Source: an uncultured Tenacibaculum sp. (lineage in GTDB: Bacteria; Bacteroidota; Bacteroidia; Flavobacteriales; Flavobacteriaceae). Taken from it: a DNA stretch of 64,000 bases. The notes below the pieces were generated by a model. It was not told the DNA's origin. It ran no database searches and saw only the letters and a program-made list of their open reading frames with translations. How positions within the stretch are numbered: the stretch's first letter is position 1; every line of letters begins with the position of its first letter. Location: assembly GCA_947501615.1 (NCBI GenBank), contig CANMWK010000016.1:61466-125465 (forward strand). Reading direction: 5' to 3'. Both the position numbers and the translations under genes were made by a program. Positions 40,843 to 50,000 of this stretch are shown here, piece by piece.

Positions 40843-41730
40843 ATGTTTATTAATGCTTTTTTAGAATACTTGTCTTTAGAGAAGAAGTATTCGTCTCATA
40901 CCATTTTAGCATATAAAACAGATTTATTTGCATTTAGAGATTTTTGTGCTACTGAGTTTGCTGAAGAGGATTTAGAAAAAATACATTATAATCAAATTAG
41001 GAATTGGATTGTGAGTTTAGTAGATCAAGGAATAAATAATAGATCGATAAATAGAAAGGTTAGTACCTTAAAAACATTCTATAAATTTCTTCAAAAAATA
41101 GAGGTAGTAGAACTAAATCCGCTAGCTAAACATAAATCATTAAAAACTCAAAAAAAACAAGAGATTCCATTTTCAGAGCAAGAAATGAACGATGTTTTAA
41201 GTGTAATTAATGATGACGATTTTATTTCTTTACGAGATAGATTAATGATTGAGTTGTTTTACGGTACAGGAATGCGAAGGAATGAACTTATTAATGTTAA
41301 AGAGTCGGATATCAATATAGAAGCGAAGACAATAAAAGTATTAGGGAAAAGAAATAAAGAAAGAATTATTCCTTTACTTGCTATAGTATTCAATACATTA
41401 CAAAAGTATCTGTCAAAAAAGCATGAATCTGGTTTTAAAAGTGAATACCTTCTGTTAACAGAAAAGGGTAATAAAATTTATGAAACACTTGTTTATCGAG
41501 TAATAAATCGTTACTTTAGTATGGTCTCGACAAAGACAAAAAAAAGTCCGCACATCTTAAGGCATACTTTTGCTACTCAATTACTCAATCAAGGTGCAGA
41601 CTTGAATTCGGTTAAAGAATTACTAGGACATTCTAGTTTAGCCTCAACCCAAGTTTATACTCATAACAACTTGGAACAATTAAAACAAGTGTTTAACAAA
41701 GCTCATCCTAGGAGCAAAAAAAAAGACTGA
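40843..41730 (+). CDS. tyrosine recombinase (XerC-like)
   Basis: A 295-residue site-specific recombinase. The N-terminal SAM-like domain (YLSLEKKYSSHTILAYKTDLFAF) is followed by the catalytic domain with Arg in YGTGMRRNEL, the HxxR box in HILRHTFATQ, the later His in ELLGHSSLASTQ and the Tyr nucleophile in VYTHNNLEQLK. Length and motifs fit Xer proteins that resolve chromosome dimers, and its place before hpf and the tRNA-tuf block is conserved in Flavobacteriia as I recall. No attachment sites or mobile genes flank it, so a housekeeping role is preferred over an integrase. Confidence 0.9.
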   Translation: MFINAFLEYLSLEKKYSSHTILAYKTDLFAFRDFCATEFAEEDLEKIHYNQIRNWIVSLVDQGINNRSINRKVSTLKTFYKFLQKIEVVELNPLAKHKSLKTQKKQEIPFSEQEMNDVLSVINDDDFISLRDRLMIELFYGTGMRRNELINVKESDINIEAKTIKVLGKRNKERIIPLLAIVFNTLQKYLSKKHESGFKSEYLLLTEKGNKIYETLVYRVINRYFSMVSTKTKKSPHILRHTFATQLLNQGADLNSVKELLGHSSLASTQVYTHNNLEQLKQVFNKAHPRSKKKD

Positions 41731-41735
41731 AGATT

Positions 41736-42044
41736 ATGAAGGTATTCACGCAATCCGTAAATTTTAAAGTAGATGGAGATTTAGTTAATTTTATTCAAAA
41801 GAAAGTAGGGGGGTTGGATAAATTCCATGATAAAATCGTTGATGCTGAAGTTTTTTTGAAAGTTCAAAAAACAAGTGATAAAGAAAATAAGTTTACAGAA
41901 ATTAAAATAAATATTCCAGGAAATGAATTAATAGTAAAAAAAATGAACAAAACCTTTGAAGAAGGCGTAAGTATTGGGGTTGAGTCATTAAAAAGACAAT
42001 TAAGGAAATCAAAAGAGAAGAAAAGAGTATCTTTAGAGTTATAA
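41736..42044 (+). CDS. hpf: ribosome hibernation promoting factor (short HPF/RaiA)
   Basis: A 102-residue protein of the YfiA/HPF family that binds the decoding region of idle ribosomes in stationary phase. It opens KVFTQSVNFKVDGDLVNFIQKKV, with the beta-alpha-beta fold and the basic last third (ESLKRQLRKSKEKKRV). It is the short form without the C-terminal dimerisation domain. It starts 5 bp after the recombinase stop codon, so the two are co-transcribed. Confidence 0.9.
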   Translation: MKVFTQSVNFKVDGDLVNFIQKKVGGLDKFHDKIVDAEVFLKVQKTSDKENKFTEIKINIPGNELIVKKMNKTFEEGVSIGVESLKRQLRKSKEKKRVSLEL

Positions 42045-42092
42045 AGTTTGTAAAAAAAACGCAAAAAGTTTTATATATTCAAAATTACTTTA

Positions 42093-42100
42093 TAAATTTG
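42093..42100 (+). promoter_or_regulatory. -7 element of the tRNA-tuf transcript
   Basis: TAAATTTG matches TAnnTTTG about 42 bp before the first tRNA. A weak -33 candidate (GTTTTAT) lies about 20 bp upstream. Confidence 0.5.
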
Positions 42101-42141
42101 CAGTCCGTTAGAAATAACGGATTGTTTTTTTATAACAATAA

Positions 42142-42215
42142 GCCGATATAGCTCAGCTGGCTAGAGCAGCTGATTTGTAATCAGCAGGTCGTGGGTTCGA
42201 GTCCCTCTATCGGCT
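42142..42215 (+). tRNA. tRNA-Thr (anticodon TGT)
   Basis: The cloverleaf is complete: acceptor GCCGATA/TATCGGC, D arm GCTCAGCTGGCTAGAGC, anticodon loop TTTGTAA and T arm GTGGGTTCGAGTCCC. The CCA end is not encoded. It is first in a tRNA cluster leading into tuf. Confidence 0.97.
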
Positions 42216-42247
42216 CAAAAAAAGTTCTTTAAAATACAAAATAAAAT

Positions 42248-42330
42248 GGGGAGATTCCAGAGCGGCCAAATGGGACGGACTGTAACTCCGTTGTCTTTCG
42301 ACTTCGCAGGTTCGAATCCTGCTCTCCCCA
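42248..42330 (+). tRNA. tRNA-Tyr (anticodon GTA)
   Basis: Acceptor GGGGAGA/TCTCCCC, anticodon loop CTGTAAC, a long variable arm (type II) and T loop GGTTCGAATCC. The CCA end is not encoded. Confidence 0.97.
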
Positions 42331-42348
42331 CTAATATTTTGAAGAATT

Positions 42349-42421
42349 GCGGGAGTAGCTCAGTTGGTAGAGCGTCAGCCTTCCAAGCTGAATGTCGCCG
42401 GTTCGAACCCGGTCTCCCGCT
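42349..42421 (+). tRNA. tRNA-Gly (anticodon TCC)
   Basis: Acceptor GCGGGAG/CTCCCGC, anticodon loop CTTCCAA and T arm CCGGTTCGAACCCGG. The CCA end is not encoded. Confidence 0.97.
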
Positions 42422-42479
42422 CAAAAATCACTTACGGTTTTTAATGTTTTTAAGAATCGAGTACAACTGTAAGTGTGAC

Positions 42480-42552
42480 GCCGGTGTAGCTCAGCTGGTA
42501 GAGCGCATCCTTGGTAGGGATGAGGTCACGGGTTCAAGTCCCGTCATTGGCT
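42480..42552 (+). tRNA. tRNA-Thr (anticodon GGT)
   Basis: Acceptor GCCGGTG/CATTGGC with two G-T pairs, anticodon loop TTGGTAG and T arm ACGGGTTCAAGTCCCGT. The CCA end is not encoded. It lies 61 bp before tuf. Confidence 0.96.
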
Positions 42553-42613
42553 CAATAAAATAGAGTTTACGATAACACTAAATATATTTAACTAAGAATT
42601 AAAATTAATAATC

Positions 42614-43801
42614 ATGGCAAAAGCAACTTACGATCGTTCGAAGCCACACTTAAATGTTGGAACTATCGGTCACGTAGATCACGGTAAAACTACATTAACT
42701 GCTGCTATCACAAAAGTATTAGCGGACGCAGGATATTCTGAGCAGAGAGCATTCGATCAAATCGATAACGCTCCTGAGGAGAAAGAAAGAGGTATTACAA
42801 TTAACTCTTCTCACGTAGAGTATGCTACAGCGAACCGTCACTACGCACACGTTGACTGTCCAGGTCACGCCGATTATGTAAAGAACATGGTAACTGGTGC
42901 TGCACAGATGGATGGAGCTATTTTAGTAGTTGCTGCAACTGATGGACCAATGCCACAAACTCGTGAGCATATCTTATTAGGTCGTCAGGTAGGTATTCCA
43001 CGTATCGTTGTTTTCTTAAACAAAGTTGATATGGTTGATGATGAGGAGTTATTAGAGTTAGTTGAAATGGAAGTTAGAGAATTATTATCTTTCTACGAGT
43101 ATGATGGAGATAATAGTCCTGTAATACAAGGTTCTGCTTTAGGTGCTTTAAATGGAGAGCAAAAGTGGGTTGATACAGTATTAGAGTTAATGGAAGCTGT
43201 TGATACTTGGATTGAAGAGCCACCAAGAGATACTGAAAAAGATTTCTTAATGCCAATTGAAGATGTATTCTCAATTACTGGTCGTGGTACTGTTGCTACT
43301 GGTCGTATTGAAACTGGAATCATTAATTCAGGTGATCCTGTAGAGATCATCGGTATGGGTTCTGAGAAGTTAACTTCTACAGTAACTGGTATTGAAATGT
43401 TCCGTCAAATCTTAGATAGAGGTGAAGCAGGAGATAACGCAGGTATCTTATTAAGAGGTATTGATAAGACTGATATTAAAAGAGGTATGGTAATTACTAA
43501 GCCTGGATCAGTAACTCCACACGCTAAATTTAAAGCTGAGGTATATATCTTAAAGAAAGAGGAAGGTGGTCGTCACACTCCTTTCCACAATAATTACCGT
43601 CCACAATTCTACGTACGTACAACTGACGTAACTGGTAATATTAACTTACCTGATGGAGTAGAAATGGTAATGCCTGGTGATAACTTAACTATTACAGTTG
43701 ATTTAATCCAACCAATCGCATTAAACATCGGTTTACAGTTCGCTATCCGTGAAGGAGGTAGAACAGTAGGTGCTGGTCAGGTAACTGAAATTTTAGACTA
43801 A
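42614..43801 (+). CDS. tuf: translation elongation factor Tu
   Basis: A 395-residue GTPase that brings aminoacyl-tRNA to the ribosome. The G motifs are GHVDHGKTTL, DCPGHADY and NKVDMVDD; switch I carries the conserved EEKERGITI. Domains 2 and 3 follow (GRGTVATGRIETG; YRPQFYVRTTDVTG). It is encoded with codons that differ from many neighbours (frequent CGT, CTC-free, CAC), as expected for a highly expressed gene. It follows four tRNA genes and precedes tRNA-Trp, secE and nusG, the order common in Bacteroidota. Confidence 0.98.
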   Translation: MAKATYDRSKPHLNVGTIGHVDHGKTTLTAAITKVLADAGYSEQRAFDQIDNAPEEKERGITINSSHVEYATANRHYAHVDCPGHADYVKNMVTGAAQMDGAILVVAATDGPMPQTREHILLGRQVGIPRIVVFLNKVDMVDDEELLELVEMEVRELLSFYEYDGDNSPVIQGSALGALNGEQKWVDTVLELMEAVDTWIEEPPRDTEKDFLMPIEDVFSITGRGTVATGRIETGIINSGDPVEIIGMGSEKLTSTVTGIEMFRQILDRGEAGDNAGILLRGIDKTDIKRGMVITKPGSVTPHAKFKAEVYILKKEEGGRHTPFHNNYRPQFYVRTTDVTGNINLPDGVEMVMPGDNLTITVDLIQPIALNIGLQFAIREGGRTVGAGQVTEILD

Positions 43802-43821
43802 TAATAATTAGTAAATAAAAT

Positions 43822-43850
43822 AAAGGTATCCCAAACCTTGGGATGCCTTT
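43822..43850 (+). terminator. hairpin after tuf
   Basis: AAAGG-ATCCCAA and TTGGGAT-CCTTT pair around ACC, with one T-G pair. It lacks a long T-run and tRNA-Trp starts 9 bp later, so it may be a processing or partial termination site. Confidence 0.55.
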
Positions 43851-43858
43851 ATAAATAA

Positions 43859-43931
43859 ACGGGTTTAGCTCAGTTGGTAGAGCACTGGTCTCCAAAACCA
43901 GGTGTCGGGAGTTCGAGCCTCTCAACCCGTG
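43859..43931 (+). tRNA. tRNA-Trp (anticodon CCA)
   Basis: Acceptor ACGGGTT/AACCCGT, anticodon loop CTCCAAA and T arm GGGAGTTCGAGCCTCTC. It lies 12 bp before secE, inside the tuf-secE-nusG transcript. Confidence 0.96.
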
Positions 43932-43943
43932 CAAATTTTATAA

Positions 43944-44138
43944 GTGATGAACAACTTTATACAATATATCAAAGATTCTTTTGAAGAATTAAGTACTAAT
44001 ATGACTTGGATTTCACGCGAAGAAGCTCATAAATCTACAGTTGTTGTTGCAGTTTTTACAATTGTTTTTGCATTAGCTGTGGCTTTAATTGATAAAGTTT
44101 TCCAATCAAGTTTAGATAAATTCTTTAATTTATTTTAA
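43944..44138 (+). CDS. secE: preprotein translocase subunit SecE
   Basis: A 64-residue subunit of the SecYEG channel. It has a short amphipathic N-terminal helix (FIQYIKDSFEELSTNMTWISREE) followed by one membrane helix (STVVVAVFTIVFALAVALIDKVF), the minimal SecE form. It is 1 bp upstream of nusG in the universal secE-nusG-rplK order. Confidence 0.93.
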   Translation: MMNNFIQYIKDSFEELSTNMTWISREEAHKSTVVVAVFTIVFALAVALIDKVFQSSLDKFFNLF

Positions 44139-44139
44139 G

Positions 44140-44688
44140 ATGGCTGATTCAGTTATGAAATGGTATGTCGTGAGAGCGATAGGTGGACAAGAAAACAAAG
44201 TCAAATCTTATATTGAAACGGAAATAGCTAGGCACGGTTTATCAGATTATGTTAATCAAGTGATAGTACCTACTGAGAAAGTTGTTCAAATCAGAAATGG
44301 AAAAAAAATAAACAGGGAAAGAGTTTATTTTCCTGGTTACATAATGGTAGAGGCTAATTTAGCAGGAGAAGTACCTCATGTTATTAAATCAGTTACAGGT
44401 GTGATTGGTTTTTTAGGTGAAACTAAAGGAGGTGATCCAGTACCAATGCGTAAATCTGAAGTAAACAGAATGCTTGGTAAAGTAGATGAGTTATCAGTAA
44501 ATGAAGAAAATGTAGCTATTCCTTATACTGTAGGTGAAACTGTTAAAGTAGTAGATGGACCATTTAATGGATTTGATGGAATAGTTGAGAATGTAAATGA
44601 AGAAAAACGTAAGCTTGAGGTAATGGTGAAGATTTTCGGAAGAAAAACTCCATTAGAGTTAAGCTACATGCAAGTAGAGAAAATATAA
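44140..44688 (+). CDS. nusG: transcription termination/antitermination factor NusG
   Basis: A 182-residue elongation factor that binds RNA polymerase and couples it to Rho or ribosomes. The NGN domain runs KWYVVRAIGGQENKVKSYIE to FPGYIMVEA, and the KOW domain is GETVKVVDGPFNGFDGIVENVNEEK. Length is normal. Confidence 0.96.
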   Translation: MADSVMKWYVVRAIGGQENKVKSYIETEIARHGLSDYVNQVIVPTEKVVQIRNGKKINRERVYFPGYIMVEANLAGEVPHVIKSVTGVIGFLGETKGGDPVPMRKSEVNRMLGKVDELSVNEENVAIPYTVGETVKVVDGPFNGFDGIVENVNEEKRKLEVMVKIFGRKTPLELSYMQVEKI

Positions 44689-44755
44689 CTGTTACATATA
44701 TATTTTATTTATGTGTGTTGGCTTCCATAATTAACACACAATTAAAACTTAAACA

Positions 44756-45193
44756 ATGGCAAAAGAAGTAAGTAAATTAGTTAAACTACAAGTTAGGGGA
44801 GGTGCTGCGAATCCATCGCCACCAGTTGGACCCGCTTTAGGTGCTGCCGGAGTTAACATCATGGAGTTCTGTAAACAGTTTAATGCTCGTACACAGGACA
44901 AACAAGGTAAAGTATTACCAGTAGTGATTACAGTATATACTGATAAATCATTCGAATTTGTTGTTAAAACTCCACCAGCTGCAGTACAATTACTAGAAGC
45001 GGCCAAAATTAAGAAAGGTTCAGGAGAGCCAAACAGAAAGAAAGTAGCTAGTGTTACTTGGGATCAAATTAGAACTATTGCAGAAGACAAGATGGTAGAT
45101 TTAAATGCCTTCAAAGTTGAGTCTGCAATGAGAATGATCGCAGGTACAGCTCGTTCTATGGGATTAACAGTAACAGGTGATGCACCTGCTTAA
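44756..45193 (+). CDS. rplK: 50S ribosomal protein L11
   Basis: A 145-residue protein of the GTPase-associated centre. It has the Pro-rich N-terminal domain motif GAANPSPPVGPALGAAGVNI and the rRNA-binding C-terminal domain with the late signature IAGTARSMGLTV. It is first in the rplKAJL-rpoBC block. Confidence 0.97.
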   Translation: MAKEVSKLVKLQVRGGAANPSPPVGPALGAAGVNIMEFCKQFNARTQDKQGKVLPVVITVYTDKSFEFVVKTPPAAVQLLEAAKIKKGSGEPNRKKVASVTWDQIRTIAEDKMVDLNAFKVESAMRMIAGTARSMGLTVTGDAPA

Positions 45194-45210
45194 ACTAAAA
45201 GAGAATTATA

Positions 45211-45903
45211 ATGGCAAGATTAACAAAAAAGCAAAAGGAAGCTCGTGCTAAGATTGACAACTCTAAAGTTTATGACTTACAGGAGGCATCAGCATTAATT
45301 AAAGAAATTACAAATGTAAAGTTTGATGCATCAGTAGATTTAGCTATACGTTTAGGAGTAGATCCCCGTAAAGCAAATCAAATGGTTCGTGGAGTTGTAA
45401 CATTACCTCACGGAACTGGTAAAGATGTGAAAGTTTTAGCATTAGTTACTCCAGATAAAGAAGCAGAAGCTCAAGCAGCTGGTGCTGATTATGTTGGATT
45501 GGATGAATACCTTCAAAAGATTAAAGGAGGTTGGACAGACGTAGACGTTATCATAACTATGCCAAGTGTTATGGGTAAATTAGGTCCTTTAGGTCGTATA
45601 TTAGGGCCAAGAGGTTTAATGCCAAACCCTAAAACAGGTACAGTTACTATGGATGTTGCAAAAGCAGTAAAAGAGGTTAAAGCAGGTAAAATCGATTTTA
45701 AAGTTGATAAAACTGGTATAGTACATGCTGCTATCGGTAAAGTATCTTTCGAAGCAGATAAGATTGCCGAAAATGCAAACGAATTAGTTCAAACACTTAT
45801 TAAATTAAAGCCAACTGCAGCAAAAGGAACTTATATCAAAAGTATTTTTATATCTTCAACGATGAGTCCTAGTGTTCCTGTAGAAGTGAAATCTGTTTCA
45901 TAG
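45211..45903 (+). CDS. rplA: 50S ribosomal protein L1
   Basis: A 230-residue protein of the L1 stalk. Family motifs: RLGVDPRKANQMVRGVVTLPHGTGK and the signature PRGLMPNPKTGTV. In many bacteria L1 represses this operon by binding its mRNA; no clear mimic site was identified here. Confidence 0.97.
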   Translation: MARLTKKQKEARAKIDNSKVYDLQEASALIKEITNVKFDASVDLAIRLGVDPRKANQMVRGVVTLPHGTGKDVKVLALVTPDKEAEAQAAGADYVGLDEYLQKIKGGWTDVDVIITMPSVMGKLGPLGRILGPRGLMPNPKTGTVTMDVAKAVKEVKAGKIDFKVDKTGIVHAAIGKVSFEADKIAENANELVQTLIKLKPTAAKGTYIKSIFISSTMSPSVPVEVKSVS

Positions 45904-45923
45904 GCAGTTAAAATCTATATATC

Positions 45924-46439
45924 ATGACTAGAGAGGAAAAATCACAAGTAATACAAGATTTAACAGCGCAATTAGCAGATACTAATACAATTTATTTAGC
46001 AGATATCTCTGGATTAGATGCTATTACTACATCTAACTTACGTAGAGCTTGTTTTAAAGCAGGTGTTAGGTTAGCAGTTGTTAAAAACACGTTGCTTGAA
46101 AAAGCAATGGAAGCTTCTGATAAAGAATTTGGTGAATTACCAGAAGTTTTAAAAGGAAATACATCTTTAATGATTGCTGAAGCATCGAATGCACCAGCTA
46201 AAGTAATTAAAGAGTTTAGAAAAAAATCAGATAAGCCTCTATTAAAAGGAGCTTACGTTGAAGAAGCTGTTTATGTAGGAGACGATCAATTAGACGCTCT
46301 TGTAAACATCAAATCACGTGAAGAGCTTATCGGTGATATTATCACATTATTACAATCTCCTGCTAAGAATGTTGTTTCAGCATTACAATCAGGTGGAAGT
46401 AAATTATCTGGTATCTTAAAAACATTATCAGAAAAATAA
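45924..46439 (+). CDS. rplJ: 50S ribosomal protein L10
   Basis: A 171-residue stalk base protein that carries L7/L12 dimers on its C-terminal helix. It starts TREEKSQVIQDLTAQLADTN and shows the conserved RRACFKAGVRLAVVKNTLLEKAM. It lies 20 bp after rplA. Confidence 0.95.
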   Translation: MTREEKSQVIQDLTAQLADTNTIYLADISGLDAITTSNLRRACFKAGVRLAVVKNTLLEKAMEASDKEFGELPEVLKGNTSLMIAEASNAPAKVIKEFRKKSDKPLLKGAYVEEAVYVGDDQLDALVNIKSREELIGDIITLLQSPAKNVVSALQSGGSKLSGILKTLSEK

Positions 46440-46484
46440 ACACGCGCACTAATAAACTAATAATACAAAATTAAAACAATTAAA

Positions 46485-46859
46485 ATGGCAGATTTAAAAG
46501 AATTCGCAGAACAATTAGTTAACTTAACAGTAAAAGAAGTTAATGAATTAGCAGATATCTTAAAAGATGAGTATGGTATTGAGCCTGCAGCAGCAGCAGT
46601 AGCAGTTGCAGCTGGACCAGGTGGTGGAGGTGATGCAGCTGAAGAGAAGACTGAGTTCGACGTAATCTTAAAAGCAGCAGGAGGTTCTAAATTAGCAGTA
46701 GTTAAATTAGTTAAGGAATTAACTGGTTTAGGATTAAAAGAAGCTAAAGGAATCGTTGATAGCGCACCAGCTCCAGTAAAAGAAGGAGTATCTAAAGATG
46801 AGGCAGAAGGTCTTAAAAAATCTTTAGAAGAAGCAGGAGCTGAAGTAGAGTTAAAGTAA
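46485..46859 (+). CDS. rplL: 50S ribosomal protein L7/L12
   Basis: A 124-residue stalk protein. It has an N-terminal dimerisation helix, an Ala/Gly-rich hinge (AAAAVAVAAGPGGGGDAAEE) and the C-terminal factor-binding domain (KTEFDVILKAAG; KEAKGIVDSAPAPVKE). A large hairpin downstream separates it from rpoB. Confidence 0.97.
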   Translation: MADLKEFAEQLVNLTVKEVNELADILKDEYGIEPAAAAVAVAAGPGGGGDAAEEKTEFDVILKAAGGSKLAVVKLVKELTGLGLKEAKGIVDSAPAPVKEGVSKDEAEGLKKSLEEAGAEVELK

Positions 46860-46896
46860 GCTTACTCCCCACAATAAAGTGGGAAAAAAACTTAAA

Positions 46897-46933
46897 GGTT
46901 TAGGTTCTAGAACATTTGTTCTAGACCTAAACC
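46897..46933 (+). promoter_or_regulatory. large hairpin between rplL and rpoB (attenuator or processing site)
   Basis: GGTTTAGGTTCTAGAAC pairs with GTTCTAGACCTAAACC with one bulged T and an ATTT loop. There is no long T-run after it, so partial termination or RNase processing is more likely than full stop. A smaller stem (CCCAC/GTGGG, 46868-46883) precedes it. This position is a known control point in other bacteria. Confidence 0.7.
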
Positions 46934-47098
46934 ATTTTGTGCATATATTTGTTCTTAAAAACATACACAATTTGTCTATGTTTTTCTACAACTTTTAATG
47001 ACTACCATAAATAGTCATATGTTTATTTGAAGTTGTAAACTGAAATAAAAACTTTATTAGTTTAATACGATATTTTAATTCAAAAAATAGTTACTCTT

Positions 47099-50000
47099 TT
47101 GGCAACGATAAAAACTACTGAAAGAATCAACTTCGCTTCTTCACGAATTGGAGCAGATTATCCAGATTTTCTGGATATTCAAATTAAATCTTTTCAAGAT
47201 TTTTTCCAATTACAGACAAAGGCTGAAGAAAGAGGAGAAGAAGGTTTATATAAAACCTTCATGGATAACTTCCCAATTACAGATACAAGAAATCAATTCG
47301 TTTTAGAATTCTTAGATTATTTTGTTGACCCTCCAAGATACAGCATCCAAGAATGTATTGAAAGAGGTTTAACATATAGTGTACCTCTTAAAGCAAGGTT
47401 AAAGTTATACTGTACAGACCCTGAACATGAAGATTTCGAAACCATTGTTCAAGATGTGTACTTAGGAACTATACCTTACATGAGTGGTTCTGGAACGTTT
47501 ATAATAAATGGAGCAGAAAGAGTAGTAGTTTCACAATTACACCGTTCTCCAGGAGTTTTCTTTGGGCAGTCTTTCCATGCAAATGGTACAAAATTGTATT
47601 CGGCAAGGGTAATACCTTTTAAAGGTTCTTGGATTGAATTTGCTACAGATATTAATCAGGTAATGTATGCTTACATTGATAGAAAGAAAAAATTACCTGT
47701 AACTACTTTATTTAGAGCAATAGGTTACGAGAGAGATAAAGATATTTTAGAAATTTTTGATTTAGCGGAGGAAATAAAAGTTTCTAAGGCTGGATTAAAA
47801 AAAGTGTTAGGAAGAAAGCTTGCTGCTAGGGTATTAAAAACTTGGCATGAAGATTTTGTAGATGAAGATACTGGAGAGGTAGTTTCTATTGAACGTAATG
47901 AGATTGTTTTTGATCGTGATACTATTCTAGAAAAAGAGCATGTTGATGAAATCATTGAAGCTGGTGCAAAAACAATTTTATTGCACAAGGAAGATAATGA
48001 TATGGCAGATTATGCAATCATCCATAACACGCTTCAAAAAGATCCTACAAACTCAGAAAAAGAAGCTGTAGAACATATTTATCGTCAATTACGTAATGCA
48101 GAACCACCAGATGAGGAAACTGCAAGAGGTATTATTGATAAATTATTCTTCTCTGAACAAAGATATAATTTAGGTGAAGTTGGTCGTTTTAGAATGAACA
48201 CTAAACTTCAATTAAATGAAGCAATAGATCAGAAAGTATTAACAAAAAATGATATTATCACTATTGTTAAATACTTAATTGAGTTAATTAATTCAAAAGC
48301 AGAAGTTGATGATATTGATCACTTATCAAACCGTCGTGTACGTACTGTAGGTGAGCAATTAGCAGGTCAGTTTGGCGTAGGTTTAGCTCGTATGGCTCGT
48401 ACAATTCGTGAAAGAATGAATGTGCGTGATAACGAAGTATTTACACCAATTGATTTAATTAATGCTAAAACATTATCTTCTGTAATCAATTCTTTCTTTG
48501 GAACAAACCAATTATCTCAGTTCATGGATCAAACAAATCCATTAGCCGAAATTACGCACAAACGTCGTTTATCTGCATTAGGACCTGGAGGTTTATCTAG
48601 GGAAAGAGCAGGTTTTGAGGTTCGTGATGTTCACTATACTCACTACGGTCGTTTATGTCCTATTGAAACACCTGAAGGACCAAACATCGGTCTTATTTCT
48701 TCTTTAGCGGTTTATGCAAAAGTTAACCCAATGGGATTCATTGAAACACCATATAAGAAGGTTAATGAAGGACAAGTATTAGATGAAGGACCTATCTACC
48801 TTAGTGCTGAAGAGGAAGAAGGAATGAAATTCGCACAATCTAATATTGAAGTTAACGAAGAGGGAGCTATAGATAGAGATAAAGTTATTGCAAGAGAAGA
48901 GGGGGATTTCCCTGTTGTAACTCCAGATGTGGTAAACTACATGGATGTCGCTCCAAATCAGATTGCTTCTATATCAGCTTCATTAATTCCATTCTTAGAG
49001 CATGATGATGCAAACCGTGCTTTAATGGGATCTAACATGATGCGTCAGGCAGTACCATTATTAAGACCTGATGCGCCAATTGTAGGTACTGGATTAGAAA
49101 GAAGAGTAGCAAAAGACTCTAGAATTTTGATTAATGCTGAAGGTGATGGAGTTGTAGAGTATGTTGATGCTAATAAGGTGACTATAAAATATGATAGAAC
49201 TGATGATGAGCGTTTAGTTAGCTTTGATGCAGATGAAAAGTCATATGATTTAATTAAGTTTAGAAAAACAAACCAAGGAACTAATATTAACTTGAAGCCT
49301 ATCGTAAGAAAAGGTGATAGAGTTGAAAAAGGACAAGTTCTTTGTGAAGGATATGCAACGCAACAAGGTGAGTTAGCTTTAGGTAGAAATATGAAAGTTG
49401 CCTTCATGCCTTGGAAAGGTTACAACTTTGAGGATGCAATTGTGATTTCTGAAAAAGTTGTTCGTGAAGATATATTTACTTCTATACATATTGATGAATA
49501 TTCTTTAGATGTTCGTGATACAAAATTAGGAGCAGAAGAATTAACTAACGATATTCCTAATGTTTCTGAAGAGGCTACAAAAGACCTTGATGAAAATGGA
49601 ATGATCCGTATAGGAGCAGAGGTAAAACCTGGAGATATATTAATAGGAAAAATTACTCCTAAAGGAGAAAGTGACCCTACTCCAGAAGAAAAATTATTAA
49701 GAGCTATTTTTGGTGATAAAGCAGGAGATGTAAAAGACGCATCGTTAAAAGCTTCACCTTCATTAAAAGGAGTAGTAATTAATAAAAAATTATTCAGAAG
49801 AGCTGTTAAAGATAAAAACAAGAGAGCTAGAGATAAAGAAGCAGTTGCTACTTTAGAGGCTTCTTTTGTGTCGAAGTTTGAAGATTTAAAAGATCGCTTA
49901 ATTGAAAAATTATTCCATTTAATTAGTGGAAAAACTTCGCAAGGTATCTTTAACGATTTGGGTGAAGAAGTATTACCAAAAGGTAAAAAATTCACTCAAA

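Noticed and set aside
40843..41730. Tyrosine recombinase as the integrase of a mobile element ending in the nearby tRNA genes
   Set aside because: No direct repeats of a tRNA 3' end, no phage or conjugation genes, and a conserved housekeeping context with rpsU, hpf and tuf.
42246..42563. Open frames on both strands across the tRNA cluster (also 42215-42424)
   Set aside because: They overlap three complete tRNA genes and arise from their GC-rich stems; no protein features.
49420..49995. 191-codon minus-strand frame inside rpoB
   Set aside because: Shadow of a highly conserved gene; no known family and no independent signal.
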